Assembly: GCF_022201045.2 (NCBI RefSeq)
Contig: NC_068564.1
Span: 19,807,001-19,871,000 of the forward strand
Direction: 5' to 3'
Length of the DNA stretch: 64,000 bases
Source: Citrus sinensis
Lineage: Eukaryota; Streptophyta; Magnoliopsida; Sapindales; Rutaceae
Positions 1 through 10,440 of this stretch are shown piece by piece. Each line of letters starts with the position of its first letter. Position 1 is the stretch's first letter. Position numbers and translations under genes: made by a program. The notes beneath the pieces were generated by a model. The model was not told where the DNA came from and did no database searches. It worked only from the letters and a program-made list of their open reading frames with translations.

Positions 1-179
1 TATAAAATTTGAGTTGTACTATAATAGAATGTTCATCTCAATAAATTTTAAATAAACATCTATAGATTAATATGAGTATTCAAAAATAAAATGATAACCA
101 AAAAAATTGAAAAATCTTATTTTAGCTTGTTTTATAGACATTATGGTTATAAATTTTTTTACGAATATTTTGCAGAATG

Positions 180-295
180 CCATTCTGCAACAAACAATAG
201 AAAAAAGCATCGATATTCAGACAGTTAGCTCCTGCTAGTTTACTCTAATTACAAACACAATAAACAGTCAACGTAAATTTATTAGCTCTTAAGAA
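180..295. repeat. Dispersed repeat, copy 1
   Basis: This segment shares diagnostic blocks with 27612-27765: ACAAACAATAG followed by an A-run, GATATTCAGACA, an AATTACAAA-CAATAAAC block, and TTATTAGCTC. The order is the same in both and the spacing similar. It lies upstream of the DUF247 gene, and its partner directly follows the second copy of the 2-kb duplication. It could be a remnant of a shared upstream region or of an uncharacterised repeat. Confidence 0.5.
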
Positions 296-425
296 GGTGT
301 GGATAAGTTATATTACATTTTACTTAAGAGTTGCACCAATAACTTAACATATACATCCAATCAAACAACAATTATTTTAAATTTTGAGATGAATTTTATT
401 AAATACTGAAGTAATTATTATAATT

Positions 426-463
426 ATTTTTATTTTTTATTTTTTATTTTTTATTTTTTATTT
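426..463. repeat. (ATTTTTT)n simple repeat
   Basis: About five units of a T-rich heptamer lie in the 1.26 kb upstream of the first DUF247 gene. The rest of 1-1264 is AT-rich and I see no other gene in it. Bases about 180-295 resemble 27612-27765 and are listed separately. Confidence 0.8.
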
Positions 464-1264
464 CTCTTATCTAAGAATTATTAATTCAATGCTCAGAACA
501 AACTCAGTTCAGTAATAAATATTCGTCACTGTAAAATTTATGAGTAAATTAGTACTGGTTTTAAAGTATTTCTGTCAAACTTGTCTATGTGAATATTATT
601 ACCCAAAATTTATTGCATTATTTGTGTGAAAAGAAAAAAAAAATGAATGAGAAACATTTCGACCAAAGTGTTGGGACTGGACCCACATGCAGTCTCCTTT
701 GTATTATTAGTAAACATTTTGCTTTCTTTTATCAAAAGAAAGCAGAGGATCGAATTCCTTGCAATGGTAAGATTGGGATCTTGTCAAGCAAGAATCATTG
801 CACTGGAAAGATTGCGATCTCATCAAGCAATAGGAACGGCAGCCTTCAAACAAATAAGTTATCACAAAATTGTTTAAAATAATGTATTTTATAGCGGTGA
901 AACATTAATTGAATTTTGGAATTACTAAGGAAACAAGAATTGAAATTGAAACAATTTTTTAAGTTGTTTACGGTCATTCAATTAGTTGGTTATTTTTGTT
1001 GATTTTGTTTCACTTCCTCTTCTTGTACAAGTAGTGCGGTAACTATAATTCTTAGATGTCGAAACTATTATCAATCACTAGTTGTTAGCTAATACACATC
1101 TGAATTTTTGAAATTCAGACATAATTCTTGACATTCATGGTAACTTTTATGAAAATTTAAGTACTTGTGTTTTCTGTGGATGTCAATAATTTATGGAAAT
1201 GCAGATTTCAACATTGTTGAAATTTTATAGTGCTTGAGATTGTGACTTAAATGCAGACCAAGAC

Positions 1265-2644
1265 ATGGCAAGTGAACCAGCTGACATAGTGCTTGATCTT
1301 GTCGGGGAAAAGCTTCGTCGTCTAACTGCTACGCCATCTGATCAGTTCAACATTTTCAAGGTGCCCGATGTACTGCGTAAGTTAAATGAAAAGGCTTATG
1401 AACCAGAAATGCTAGCAATTGGTCCTTATCATCGCAGTAAAGAACAATTATTGGCCTTTGAAGAGCACAAGACTCGCTATCTTAAAAAACTTCTAGAGTG
1501 TACTCGTATACCTTTGTCAGACTATGTCATGGCCATGAGGGCATTGGAAGAAAGAGCTCGAAAGCGTTATGGAGGGTCCACAAGTTTAAACAGAGATGAG
1601 TTTGTGCAAATGATGCTTCTCGATGGTTGCTTTATTTTTGAGGTTATTCGCAAGTTTTCTCGACACTTGAGGGAATATGATGACCCAAAACACTTGAGAG
1701 AAGATGATGACCCAAATTTTAAACTGAGTCGGATATTATTTCTCATAGCCCGTGATATGATTTTGCTTGAGAATCAACTTCCATTTTTTGTTCTTTGGAA
1801 GTTCTTTATCATGACTGAGATGCCTAATGATCCAAGGAATGAAAGCTTTCTTGTCATGATCCCGCGTTTTTTCAATGTCATATTACCCGGAAACGGCTTT
1901 CCAAGAGATGCTATTGATCGAGTTAATGATTATCCCATAAATGAAATCAAACATCTAGTCCATTTGATACACGATATTTGGCTTCCATCACCTGCAGGAA
2001 TTAAAGCATATGGGAAACATAGCACACAATATAGCTACGGGAGCTTCATTCGTTCTGCCACAGAGTATCGAGAGGCTGGAATCCAGTTCCGGGAGAGAGA
2101 GAACCTTGGAGATTCCTTGTTCGATATTAAGTTCAAAAATCGGGTAATGGAGATCCCATACTTGGAAATTGATGATGCTACAGAAACTATTTTTCAGAAT
2201 CTCTTTGCATATGAGATTTGGTCCCGGGACACAAATCCGAAGCATGTAATAGATTATGTACGATTCCTGCACTGCCTCATCAACTCTTCAAAGGATGCTG
2301 AATTACTTCGTCGTCGTGGAATAATTGATAGTTCGTTCGGAGATGATGAAGTTATTGCGACCTTAATGCACAAGCTTGGTGATGGTCTTGTATTCAGTGA
2401 TGAGCAGTTCTATTACGGTGACGTTTTTCACAAAATGGCTTTGCATTGCAGCAGGCCTCGTAATCAGTGGATGGCCGCGTTGAGGCGGCGTCTTGAAAAC
2501 TTGAGGGCCTGGTTGAGGCACAATTATTTCAGCACTGGATTGGCAATCATATCCTTTGTTGGTGCTGTTGTCCTTCTTCTCCTAACGTTGCTGCAAGCTC
2601 TGTTTGCAGTTCTTTCTTATTATCAACAAGCGCCAAGTCATTGA
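1265..2644 (+). CDS. DUF247 (UPF0481) membrane protein, intact
   Basis: Intact 459-codon reading frame of the plant DUF247/UPF0481 family (At3g47200-like). Near the N-terminus it carries the family signature YEPEMLAIGPYH (about residues 44-55). The middle holds QMMLLDGCFI and LLENQLPFFVL, and the C-terminus (about 424-452) is a single long hydrophobic segment followed by a short tail, as is usual for this family of membrane-anchored proteins. The length fits the family. The ATG follows an in-frame-neutral leader with CAG just upstream at 1253-1255, so a 5' untranslated exon is possible. Residues 134-151 are a tandem repeat of nine residues (HLRE-DDPK then HLRE-DDPN) encoded by a 27-nt direct repeat. 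Molecular function is poorly known; some grass DUF247 genes act in self-incompatibility, which should not be assumed here. Two broken relatives lie at 40863-42208 and 60056-60616. Confidence 0.93.
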   Translation: MASEPADIVLDLVGEKLRRLTATPSDQFNIFKVPDVLRKLNEKAYEPEMLAIGPYHRSKEQLLAFEEHKTRYLKKLLECTRIPLSDYVMAMRALEERARKRYGGSTSLNRDEFVQMMLLDGCFIFEVIRKFSRHLREYDDPKHLREDDDPNFKLSRILFLIARDMILLENQLPFFVLWKFFIMTEMPNDPRNESFLVMIPRFFNVILPGNGFPRDAIDRVNDYPINEIKHLVHLIHDIWLPSPAGIKAYGKHSTQYSYGSFIRSATEYREAGIQFRERENLGDSLFDIKFKNRVMEIPYLEIDDATETIFQNLFAYEIWSRDTNPKHVIDYVRFLHCLINSSKDAELLRRRGIIDSSFGDDEVIATLMHKLGDGLVFSDEQFYYGDVFHKMALHCSRPRNQWMAALRRRLENLRAWLRHNYFSTGLAIISFVGAVVLLLLTLLQALFAVLSYYQQAPSH

Positions 2645-2878
2645 GTATAAAAGCAGGTGTAGTGATTGTCGTATTGGAGGCATGTATTAATTCGAAGCGC
2701 AATTGAAATACGGTTGTAGGGACTGGCTGTGTTATGCAAAATCTGTGAAAAAATTCTCACTCCAAAGGAGTGTAAATTGAATTCACAAACCGCAATTGAG
2801 TTGCCAATAGGAAATCGACCACCTGTCAATGAATTCTTAAATTGCCTATTTAATATTTCAATTTGTTTATGCTTTTGC

Positions 2879-2884
2879 AATAAA
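2879..2884 (+). promoter_or_regulatory. Candidate polyadenylation signal
   Basis: AATAAA lies about 235 bp past the DUF247 stop codon and is followed at once by a second overlapping AAATAAA and a T-rich stretch. This is a reasonable 3' end for the upstream gene, inferred from position only. Confidence 0.45.
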
Positions 2885-2889
2885 TAAAA

Positions 2890-3844
2890 TATTTTCCTTT
2901 GCTCGCTAAAAATGCTTTAGAAGGCTTTCAGAACAAGTGCATTTATTTCCGTTTTGGCTGCATTTTTCATGCTTCTGGGGTCCTACTCAATACAAACCAA
3001 AAAATTGCGGCGCAAACATCTTTTTACAGTTGTTGCTTATTTAAATAAATGACAGGCTCTTTTTCAATAATAATGATAGAAAATTATAAATGTCGATTTG
3101 AGATTTGGGGTTGCCAATGTTATTGTATCATATAGAACTTTAGTAAAGGTCACAATAACGTGTTTGATAAATGTATGTCCGTAGGTGTTCGACAGAATGC
3201 CCAGATGAAGTGGTTTTGACGGGGAAGCCAAAATTGAAAATTTGCAGCAAATGAGGTTGATACGAGAGCCTCTAGAAGGTTTGGGGCAAGAACAATCGAG
3301 AATAGTGCAATACAAGGATGTGAATCACCAAAGGATAATTCACTGACGTAATCTAGACCCCTTGATTTATATTTAAAGTAGGTTCAACGAAGCATTAAAT
3401 AATTAATCATAAAAGAACTTTGAATTTGATGTCTACATGATTTGCTCTAGCTAGGAATTTTACATAGGCTCCCGTTTAAATTTATACTTGAGAAAAGACC
3501 AAGCCATATAAGGTTCTCGATGCTATATCTGTGCTGTGTAATTTTAAGTCTTAGATCCTCAACTTCAAATTTTAATATATTTTCGTTTATTTTTTTACTT
3601 TATTATGCACTTAACTCTCCAAATTACTGACATTTTTAACGCTAAATAAATTTTAAGAACGGATAAAATTTCAACTTGTCTCTTACTTACAGATCGTCTT
3701 TAATCCACTATCTAAAAAGGTGAAAACATCAATTTAATCCCATTTACTTTTTAAGAAGAAAAAGAAAAATCATCAATTTTAGCAGCCGTGTTGGGCTTTT
3801 AAGATCTTCTTCTTCTTATTATTATTATTAGTATAAGTGCATGG
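2890..3844. other. Intergenic, no gene seen
   Basis: AT-rich spacer between the DUF247 gene and the hAT-like element. The short reading frames here show no recognisable domain and no codon structure that persuades me. Confidence 0.6.
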
Positions 3845-3852
3845 GTTGATGG

Positions 3853-5162
3853 TAGGGGTGGCAAAACGAATAAACGAATCGAATTCGAATTGAATCGTAA
3901 ACGAATTGGGTTAAAATTCTATGGATCCGGATTCAATTCGTTTATTAAACCAATTGAAATTTCATGATTCGGATTCGATTCGTTTATTAAACGAATATTC
4001 GGTTCGATTCGTTTAATTCGTTTAAGAGAATTGATAAAAGAATCGAATCGAATCAGGATTCGTTACAATTCATTTAGAAAAATATAATTAATAAACAAAA
4101 TTAAGTAAAATAAAATATAAAAAAATCACAAATTTAGCATCCCAGAACAAAATACAAATAACTCAAACCATATTATGCAGTCATCCAAATACCAAATTAT
4201 AAATCCCTAATAATACAAATAACAATAATTCAAATTCAAATTATAAAGTAAGGTAATTTCTTTAATTCTCTTCATTTGTCTTTTTCACCTTGAAAACAAA
4301 AATTCCTACACCAAAAAGTAAATAAAATGTTATTAACATATATAAACGAAATAATTCAAATTAATTGAAGAATAAAAGATCATATATATATTAAAATTAA
4401 TTAATTAATTTTTAATTTTTTAACAGTGATATAATTGAAGAGTATTAGCAAGAAATAAAAAAGCTTGCACTAATATTTTTTATATATATAAATTTATTTT
4501 TTTAAATTTTTAACAATGACATAATTGAAGAATATGAGCAAAAAATAAAAAAATAACAGCCTAGCACTAATGGACTCTTTGAATTCGTCTTGATGGAAAA
4601 AGCTAAAAGCATACATAGTTTATAACATATCTTTCGAAATGAAAAAGCTAGCACTTGGATGCAAAAATAATAAAAAAGAGAAAAAGAAGTGGAGCTTACT
4701 TTGGTGGTGACTGCTGCTGGTTGAGTGACGTTGATAAACTGTGAAATCAACCCTGAATTGCTAAGAGATGAAGGTAAAGAGATGTGAAATGTAAGAATTA
4801 AGATTAGGGCCGGCTGCTTTAATTGCTTTGACTTTGCTTTAGCTTAAAGTTACAATATTAACCTCTAAATTTTAAAAAGTTTTCAAATAAATTTAGGGAT
4901 ACAAAAATAATTTAATTAAACGAATAATAAACTAATATAAAAGAATTGATCTGTATTCGATTTGTTTATGACTCGTTTATTAAATGAATTCTAAACGAAT
5001 AAACGAATCAAAATCTTTATTCCTGTATTCGATTCGTTTAATTAGCGAATCGAATTAAATTCACCAATTTATTAAATGAATCAATTTTTTCAAACTCAAA
5101 CCCATTTAATTCGCATCGAATCGAATCAAATAAACAAATCCTGACCCATATTGTCACCCTTA
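3853..5162. mobile_element. Non-autonomous hAT-like transposon
   Basis: A 1310-bp element with 12-bp terminal inverted repeats: left TAGGGGTGGCAA, right end reading TAAGGGTGACAA on the other strand. It is flanked by a perfect 8-bp target duplication GTTGATGG at 3845-3852 and 5163-5170. An 8-bp duplication with TAGGG-type ends is typical of the hAT superfamily (Ac-like). Both ends (about 3853-4075 and 4915-5162) are packed with inverted copies of a CGAATCGAAT / AACGAATAAACG motif, as expected for subterminal transposase-binding arrays. The AT-rich middle has no transposase-like reading frame, so the element would depend on one supplied in trans. Confidence 0.85.
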
Positions 5163-5536
5163 GTTGATGGGCCTAAAAAAACATGCTAGATACGCGGACT
5201 TGAAAAATCACGCCAAACATGTGGGCTTGGGAAAAAAATGTTGGTGGAACTTTTTAAGTGTATGGTACACGACACCACTTGAGCACAGCACGTGTGGGCT
5301 TATGTGGACCGGCACAGCACAACCCACCAAGTGAGAGGGCCATGTTGTGCTGGCCAGTGGGCCCCATTAGACCTCAATTTGAGAGTTGACGCGGCCCGTT
5401 GGCCATCATTAGGAGTGCTAATATTAATAGTTATAAGAAATAAAATTAACACTAATGATAACATAACAAAAAATCTAATAATCAAATGAGAAACAATCAA
5501 TAATAACAACAATAAATTAAAAAAAAAAACAAAGAC
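5163..5536. other. Spacer, no gene seen
   Basis: Begins with the right target duplication of the hAT-like element. Overlapping short reading frames on both strands around 5292-5512 show no recognisable features. The last part (about 5440-5536) is an ATCAATAATAACAACAATAA-rich lead-in that recurs before other copies of the dispersed repeat. Confidence 0.5.
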
Positions 5537-5905
5537 AATACTTCTTATTATTCACCTGCTTCCCTAGTACCACGCTCATGGACTTTGAGATTTCTCAATA
5601 TTCAACCTTGGAATTTTCATTAATCCGTTTTCAAACTTTAAATCGAGACCCAGCTGTCTCTCTCAGACTTCTAGACATCTGTTCAGAAACAAGAGATTAA
5701 GGATAAGGTAGGTAAGATGTGTGAAAGCTATGGTGTCTCACATGTGGTGGAAGGATTCCATGTCGGGTGCCAATGCCAATTAAGCAAGTCATTCACACAT
5801 CACACTGATTTTTTCATTCATAAAGAAATTGGGGAGCAATATTAACAACAATTAATCAAATAAGAAATAATCAATAATAGCAACAATAAAATAAAAAATA
5901 ATGAG
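5537..5905. repeat. Dispersed repeat family, copy A
   Basis: Contains the shared blocks CTCATGGACTTTGAGATT, TCTAGACATCTGT, ACAAGAGATTAAGGATAAG, ATGTGTGAAAGCTA-GGTGTCTC and ATGTCGGG, followed by an ATCAA-TAA tail. The same blocks occur in order at 6091-6451 and in part at 7267-7445. Copies A and B are about 550 bp apart and joined by similar AT-rich links, so they may be a diverged tandem pair. I see no coding frame or terminal repeats. Confidence 0.75.
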
Positions 5906-6090
5906 GATTGCTATATATTTCAAAATTTTTATTACAGAAAAATTATCTCAAATGATATAATTTTCATCAATTGATTAATAAGAATAATATAATTAATTAA
6001 AATAAATTTTATAATTAATTATTAATAATTTAATAAATAATATATCTTTTAAAATAAAATTTAACATATCTATTATTACTCAAAAATAAC

Positions 6091-6451
6091 ACTTCTAATT
6101 ATTCCCTTGATTCCCGAGTACGCCCTCATGGACTTTGAGATTACTCAAGCAAGGTTTAATTAATGATAAAAAAATCAAGACATGCGTGTCTCCCTTGCAC
6201 TTCTAGACATCTGTCTGAAAACAGGAGATTAAGGATAAGATCGGTAAAATGTGTGAAAGCTACGGTGTCTCGTATGCGGTGGAAGAGTCGATGTCGGGCG
6301 CCAGGGCCAATAAAGCTAGTCATAAAAATTCATTAAGAAATTAGAGAGCAATAACAAGAATAATTAATCAAATAAGAGATGGTTAATAATATCAACAATA
6401 AGATTAAAATAATAATACTTCTAATTATTCACTTGATTCCCAAGCACTACA
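6091..6451. repeat. Dispersed repeat family, copy B
   Basis: Same ordered blocks as copy A with point changes (for example CCTCATGGACTTTGAGATTA and ACAGGAGATTAAGGATAAG). It lacks the CATTAATCCGTTTTCAAAC block present in copies A and C. At its end, about 6411-6451, the next unit's lead-in ACTTCTAATTATTCACTTGATTCCC starts again and then breaks off, which suggests a tandem unit structure. Confidence 0.75.
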
Positions 6452-7266
6452 GGTGGCTTTAAATGTAGAAGAACAAAGCAATAACCTAAGGTTGAGTATT
6501 TTGAAAAGGACTTATTTATTTTAGTATTTTCTTTATAATTTTCTAATTAATAAAGATTTTTTAAATCACGTATTGTAGAAAAATCTATTAAATATCTTTA
6601 TAATTAATAAGTATCCCACAACTAAGATTTTTTAATAGAAAATCAATATTTGATAACGTTATTCATAAATTGATATAATTAAAAATATTTTTTAATTATT
6701 AATTCATTCATTGTGAGTCTTTCCAAGGAAAAAAAAATACATTCTTTACCTTTTTAGTTTCCTTAACAGAATTGATTATTTAACATTAAAATTTTTTACT
6801 TTTAATTTTATTTTTTATTAAAAATCTTATAATCTGAAAACTAGTAAATAATTTTATTTTTACTTCTTTCTGTTAAAAGAAAGAAAATTATCACATTCAT
6901 TAATTTATTTTAAAAAAATAGTTTCTTGAAATACAAAGTCTATATTATAGATAATAATCAATTCATCATCTCAATATTCTATGTGTTACCATTTTAAATA
7001 TTTTATTTAAAAAAAAATTGTTTATGCTCATTTGTTTGTTTGTTTTTGTAATAGTTCTAACAAAAGTGTAAAAACTATATTCTTACGTATTTTTTTAGGT
7101 TTGCTTTTGGAAACTTTTAGGATCTTTTTTATTATTATTAAAATTCAAGAACAAAAAATACAATGAATTTTAAATTTTTTTTATTTCTTTGAGTATTACT
7201 ATTACAAAATAAAAAAAGACCCACAAAAAAAAAATTCGTCTAACACCCTAAAATCTCTAAAGCCGT
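6452..7266. other. AT-rich spacer, no gene seen
   Basis: Very AT-rich sequence with homopolymer runs between dispersed-repeat copies B and C. No gene, RNA or terminal repeat was recognised. Confidence 0.6.
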
Positions 7267-7445
7267 CCCTGGTCCACGCTCATGGACTTTGAGATTTCTC
7301 AAGAAAGGTTAAGTTAATGTCATCATCAATGCTCAACCTTGGGACTTTCATTAATCTGTTTTCAAACTTTAAATCGAGACATAGCTGTCTCCCTTAGATT
7401 TCCATACATCTGTTAAAAAACAAGAGATTTAAATATACGGTAGGA
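7267..7445. repeat. Dispersed repeat family, copy C (partial)
   Basis: Carries CCACGCTCATGGACTTTGAGATTTCTCAA, CATTAATCTGTTTTCAAAC, an AGCTGTCTCCCTTAGA block and AACAAGAGATTTAA. It stops where the LINE begins, so it probably marks the LINE insertion target or was truncated by it. Confidence 0.65.
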
Positions 7446-7591
7446 CTAATCTCTTATTCGAAGAGCTTCTTCACACTACTGGTGTGTTTTGATCACTCAA
7501 CAAGAGTGCTTTTCGTTCTTCTTTTTTTCCATCCACACTTTTCAACCTCGTCTCTCCAGCTTAGTGCTCTCTGATTACTCACTTCATTCAG

Positions 7592-9025
7592 ATGGATTCT
7601 GATGAATTAACTCGGTTCTGTGAAGCACTCTCCCTTTGTGATGAGGACGGTGAGGTGATTACTATTGAGAGGCGTGCAAAAGATGCGGGAGTACAGAAAC
7701 TAAAACAGTGCCTGGTAAGGAAAGTTTGAACCAACAAGTCCATTCGCTGTGAAGGTTTCAAAACAACCATTCAGCAAATTTGGCGTAACATTCATGGGGT
7801 GAAAACGGAAAGTCTTGGCAACAATACTTTTATTTTTCAGTTTCAATCACCAGCAGAAAGGAAACGAGTCTTAACTGATGGGCCGTGGCTTTTTGACAGA
7901 GCTCTCTTAATCTTAACAGAACCTCAGGGGACAGGAGAGCTCTCAAAGTTGAATTTTAGCATAGCCCCTTTTTGGGTGCAAATTCACAACATTCCAATAG
8001 TTTGTATGACCGTAGAGACCGGAGAAATTTTGGGTAAGAGGATTGGGGAAGTTTTAGAAGTGGACATAGGGTCAACTGGGACATGCCTTGGTAATTGTAT
8101 ACGAGTTAGAATATTGATGGATGCAACTAAACCGCTGAAGCGAGGAATTAGAGCTAAATTAGGAGGATGTAATGAAGTTACGCAGTTTGTAATATTCTAT
8201 GAACGCTTGCCTGATTTCTGCTTCAGGTGTAGCTACATAAGACATCTCTATCGAGAATGTCCTATCCCTCCTACTAGTGGATCACCAGCTGGTCAAGATC
8301 TCAAGTATAGCCATTTGCTTAAGTTACCTAACTCATCAGTGAAGCCAAGAGATGCCCGGAGGTAGGAAAAGCCATCTGCTACAGTGCAGAACACGAGCAT
8401 AACGGCGACCGCTTCACCGAATAGTGTAGAAGGGATGACGTCAGCAGCAACTAATTGTGAAGATCAGAAAACATCTGTGCTGCTAGCAGAATACTTTAGA
8501 GATATGGACACGCGATAGAAAAATCAAGCCGCAGATCCAGCCGCATTAATTACAACATCATCACTCTCTGAACATTCTTGAGATGCATCTCACGAATTCT
8601 TATCTACACACCCAACAGTGGAGCTCTCACCAAACAAGCCTACAAGGCTACAACTAGAGAAGCAAAATGAAAATACATCACAGGCTTCTCAATCCAGCCC
8701 ATAACACCTCACTAAAGAGCCTAGTACTAAGCCATCTAAAGAGACAAGCCCAGCAAGAAGGTGGAAGCGTATGGCTCGAAACTTTAGGTTCACGGCAACC
8801 TCTTCATCCGGTCCAAATTCCAAATTTAAACGGCAAAGGGTCAGTGACAATTCAGTGGATTTGGAACCCGAGCTGAAGCGATTAACCAGAGATCATATTT
8901 CTACCGGCATTGAGCAGGAGCCTAGTAATACTCTTATTGTTCATTCCCCATACTCGTTATTTAAGCCCTCTTCAGTTAAGCAGGAAATGGCGGGTGCTGG
9001 CCTTCATCCTCGTCGAGAACAATGA
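7592..9025 (+). pseudogene. LINE ORF1 (DUF4283 and CCHC zinc knuckle), broken
   Basis: Nucleic-acid-binding ORF1 of a plant LINE. In one frame from the ATG at 7592 it shows a DUF4283 domain (with the typical GPWLFD and PFWVQIHNIP, about 7860-8000) and a zinc knuckle CFRCSYIRHLYREC (C-x2-C-x4-H-x4-C, about 8223-8264). A basic, Ser/Thr-rich tail follows and ends at 9025. The frame is interrupted by TGA at 7727-7729, by TAG at 8363-8365 and by further stops near 8517, 8580 and 8703. Several are one transition away from Arg or Gln codons, as expected for methylation-driven decay. Because the frame stays in register for 1.4 kb, the damage is mainly point mutation. Its stop overlaps the ORF2 start (ATGA at 9022-9025), a normal coupling arrangement. 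Confidence 0.82.
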
Positions 9026-10436
9026 AGATCATATGTTGGAACGTTCGGGGACTGGGGAACCCCCGAACGGTCCGAGCACTTAAGGAAGTTCTCCGCAAAT
9101 ATGAGCCTCATGTAGTATTTTTAAGCGAGACTAGGCTGACAGTGAAGCATTCAGACGTCCTAAAATATAAACTTCACTTCTCTTACCTTTTCTCAGTAAC
9201 TAGGAATGGGTTCGGAGGTGGTTTGGCTCTTTTTATGGAATGAAGATAATGATATGAAGATCCTTTCATATTCCAAGTATAACATAGATACTGTTATTAC
9301 TAATGGGGATGAATTATTACGGTTCACAGGCATATGTGGCCATCCTGAGCAGGTAGAAAAGAGACATACATGGACCCTGTTACGTCGATTAGCCCAACTC
9401 TCCTTAGCTCCCTAGATATGTGGCAGGGAGTTTAATCAAATCTTGCATATGAACAAAAAAAGGTGGTCCAATTCAGTACACAGACACAATGTGGGAGTTC
9501 AAAGAAACTCTTAGGGAGTGTGATCTCTCAGATTTGGGCTACACATGATACCCTTACACATGGGATAATAGAAGAGAAAATGGGTTAGTATAAGAACGGC
9601 TTGATAGATTTGTGGGCTTATCTTCTTGGCGGGACACTTACATAGCAATATCAATGCTAAACATTGATCATTGAGGCTCTGATCACTCTCCAATTCTAGT
9701 AGAGTTTTGGAAGTGCAACACATCTCTCTCTACAAAAAGACGTCATTGGGGAAGAAGGTTTGTTTTCGAAGACTATTGGAATAATTATGATGAATGCCGC
9801 GAAATAGTGCAGTGCGAATGACTTTCTAGCCATAGTGAAGGCCATTGTAATTCAGCCTCTATATTTCTACAGAATGCCAATGTTGTGCGAGCCAAACTAC
9901 AAGAGTGGAGTCAGAAGAAATTCAGGGATAGAAAGCGTATATTGCAAGCTTTGACCACCAAGCTCACTTGCTTAAAATCGGATCCTTACCAGAATTATCA
10001 TGGAATTTGAATTGTGGAAACGCAAATTGATGATTTCCTAAGGGATGAGGAAATATACTGGAGGCAACGCTCTAAAGCCCTTTGGCTTAAGGAAAGGGAT
10101 CGCAACACTAGATATTTTCATGCCAAAGCTTCCAGCATGAAGAGAAGAAATACTATCGATGGCCTCTTGGACACTAATAATCAGTGGCGGGAAGACATAT
10201 TAGACATAGAAAATGAGTTCTCCAATTATTTTACGACCTTATTTACATCTTGTACTCCTTCCCAGCAGAATGTGGAACTGGCTTTTCAATCTCTTGAGCA
10301 TAAAGTTACAGCTGAGATGAATTTCGAGTTAGATAAGGAGTTTTCACCAGAGGAAATCAAATCTATCATATTTCAAATGCTTCCGTCAAAGACTCCAGGC
10401 CCTAATGGACTATCAACAGCATTGGAATGTAGTGGT
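9022..10436 (+). pseudogene. LINE ORF2 (endonuclease and start of RT), broken
   Basis: ORF2 begins with the apurinic-type endonuclease signature CWNVRGLGNPRTVRALKE and FLSETR (9034-9135). A frame break near 9235 splits GGLALF from the following WNEDNDMKIL. The part 9415-10010 is full of stops. From 10014 a clean stretch of 141 codons gives the linker to the reverse transcriptase (with FHAKASSMKRRNTI and the RT entry motif PSKTPGPNGL). At about 10409 the frame shifts again: YQQHWNVV, the expected continuation, sits in another frame. The RT palm with its catalytic aspartates is missing because the element ends there. Confidence 0.8.
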
Positions 10437-10440
10437 TGAG

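Larger units (their letters stand above)
7446..10436 (+). mobile_element. Decayed L1-type LINE, 3' part lost
   Basis: Plant L1-type non-LTR retrotransposon in sense orientation. A 5' leader (about 7446-7591) precedes ORF1 (7592-9025) and ORF2 (9022 onward). Only the start of the reverse transcriptase is present: sequence breaks off just after the KTPGP-N-GL motif, at the edge of the probable solo LTR beginning at 10441. There is no poly(A) tail. Many single-base stops and frame breaks show that it is inactive. The 5' boundary is inferred from where dispersed repeat C ends. Confidence 0.82.

Noticed and set aside
5292..5512. Overlapping short open frames on both strands
   Set aside because: No domain, no start or promoter context, and the two frames mirror each other; likely chance in a GC-richer spot next to a transposon.
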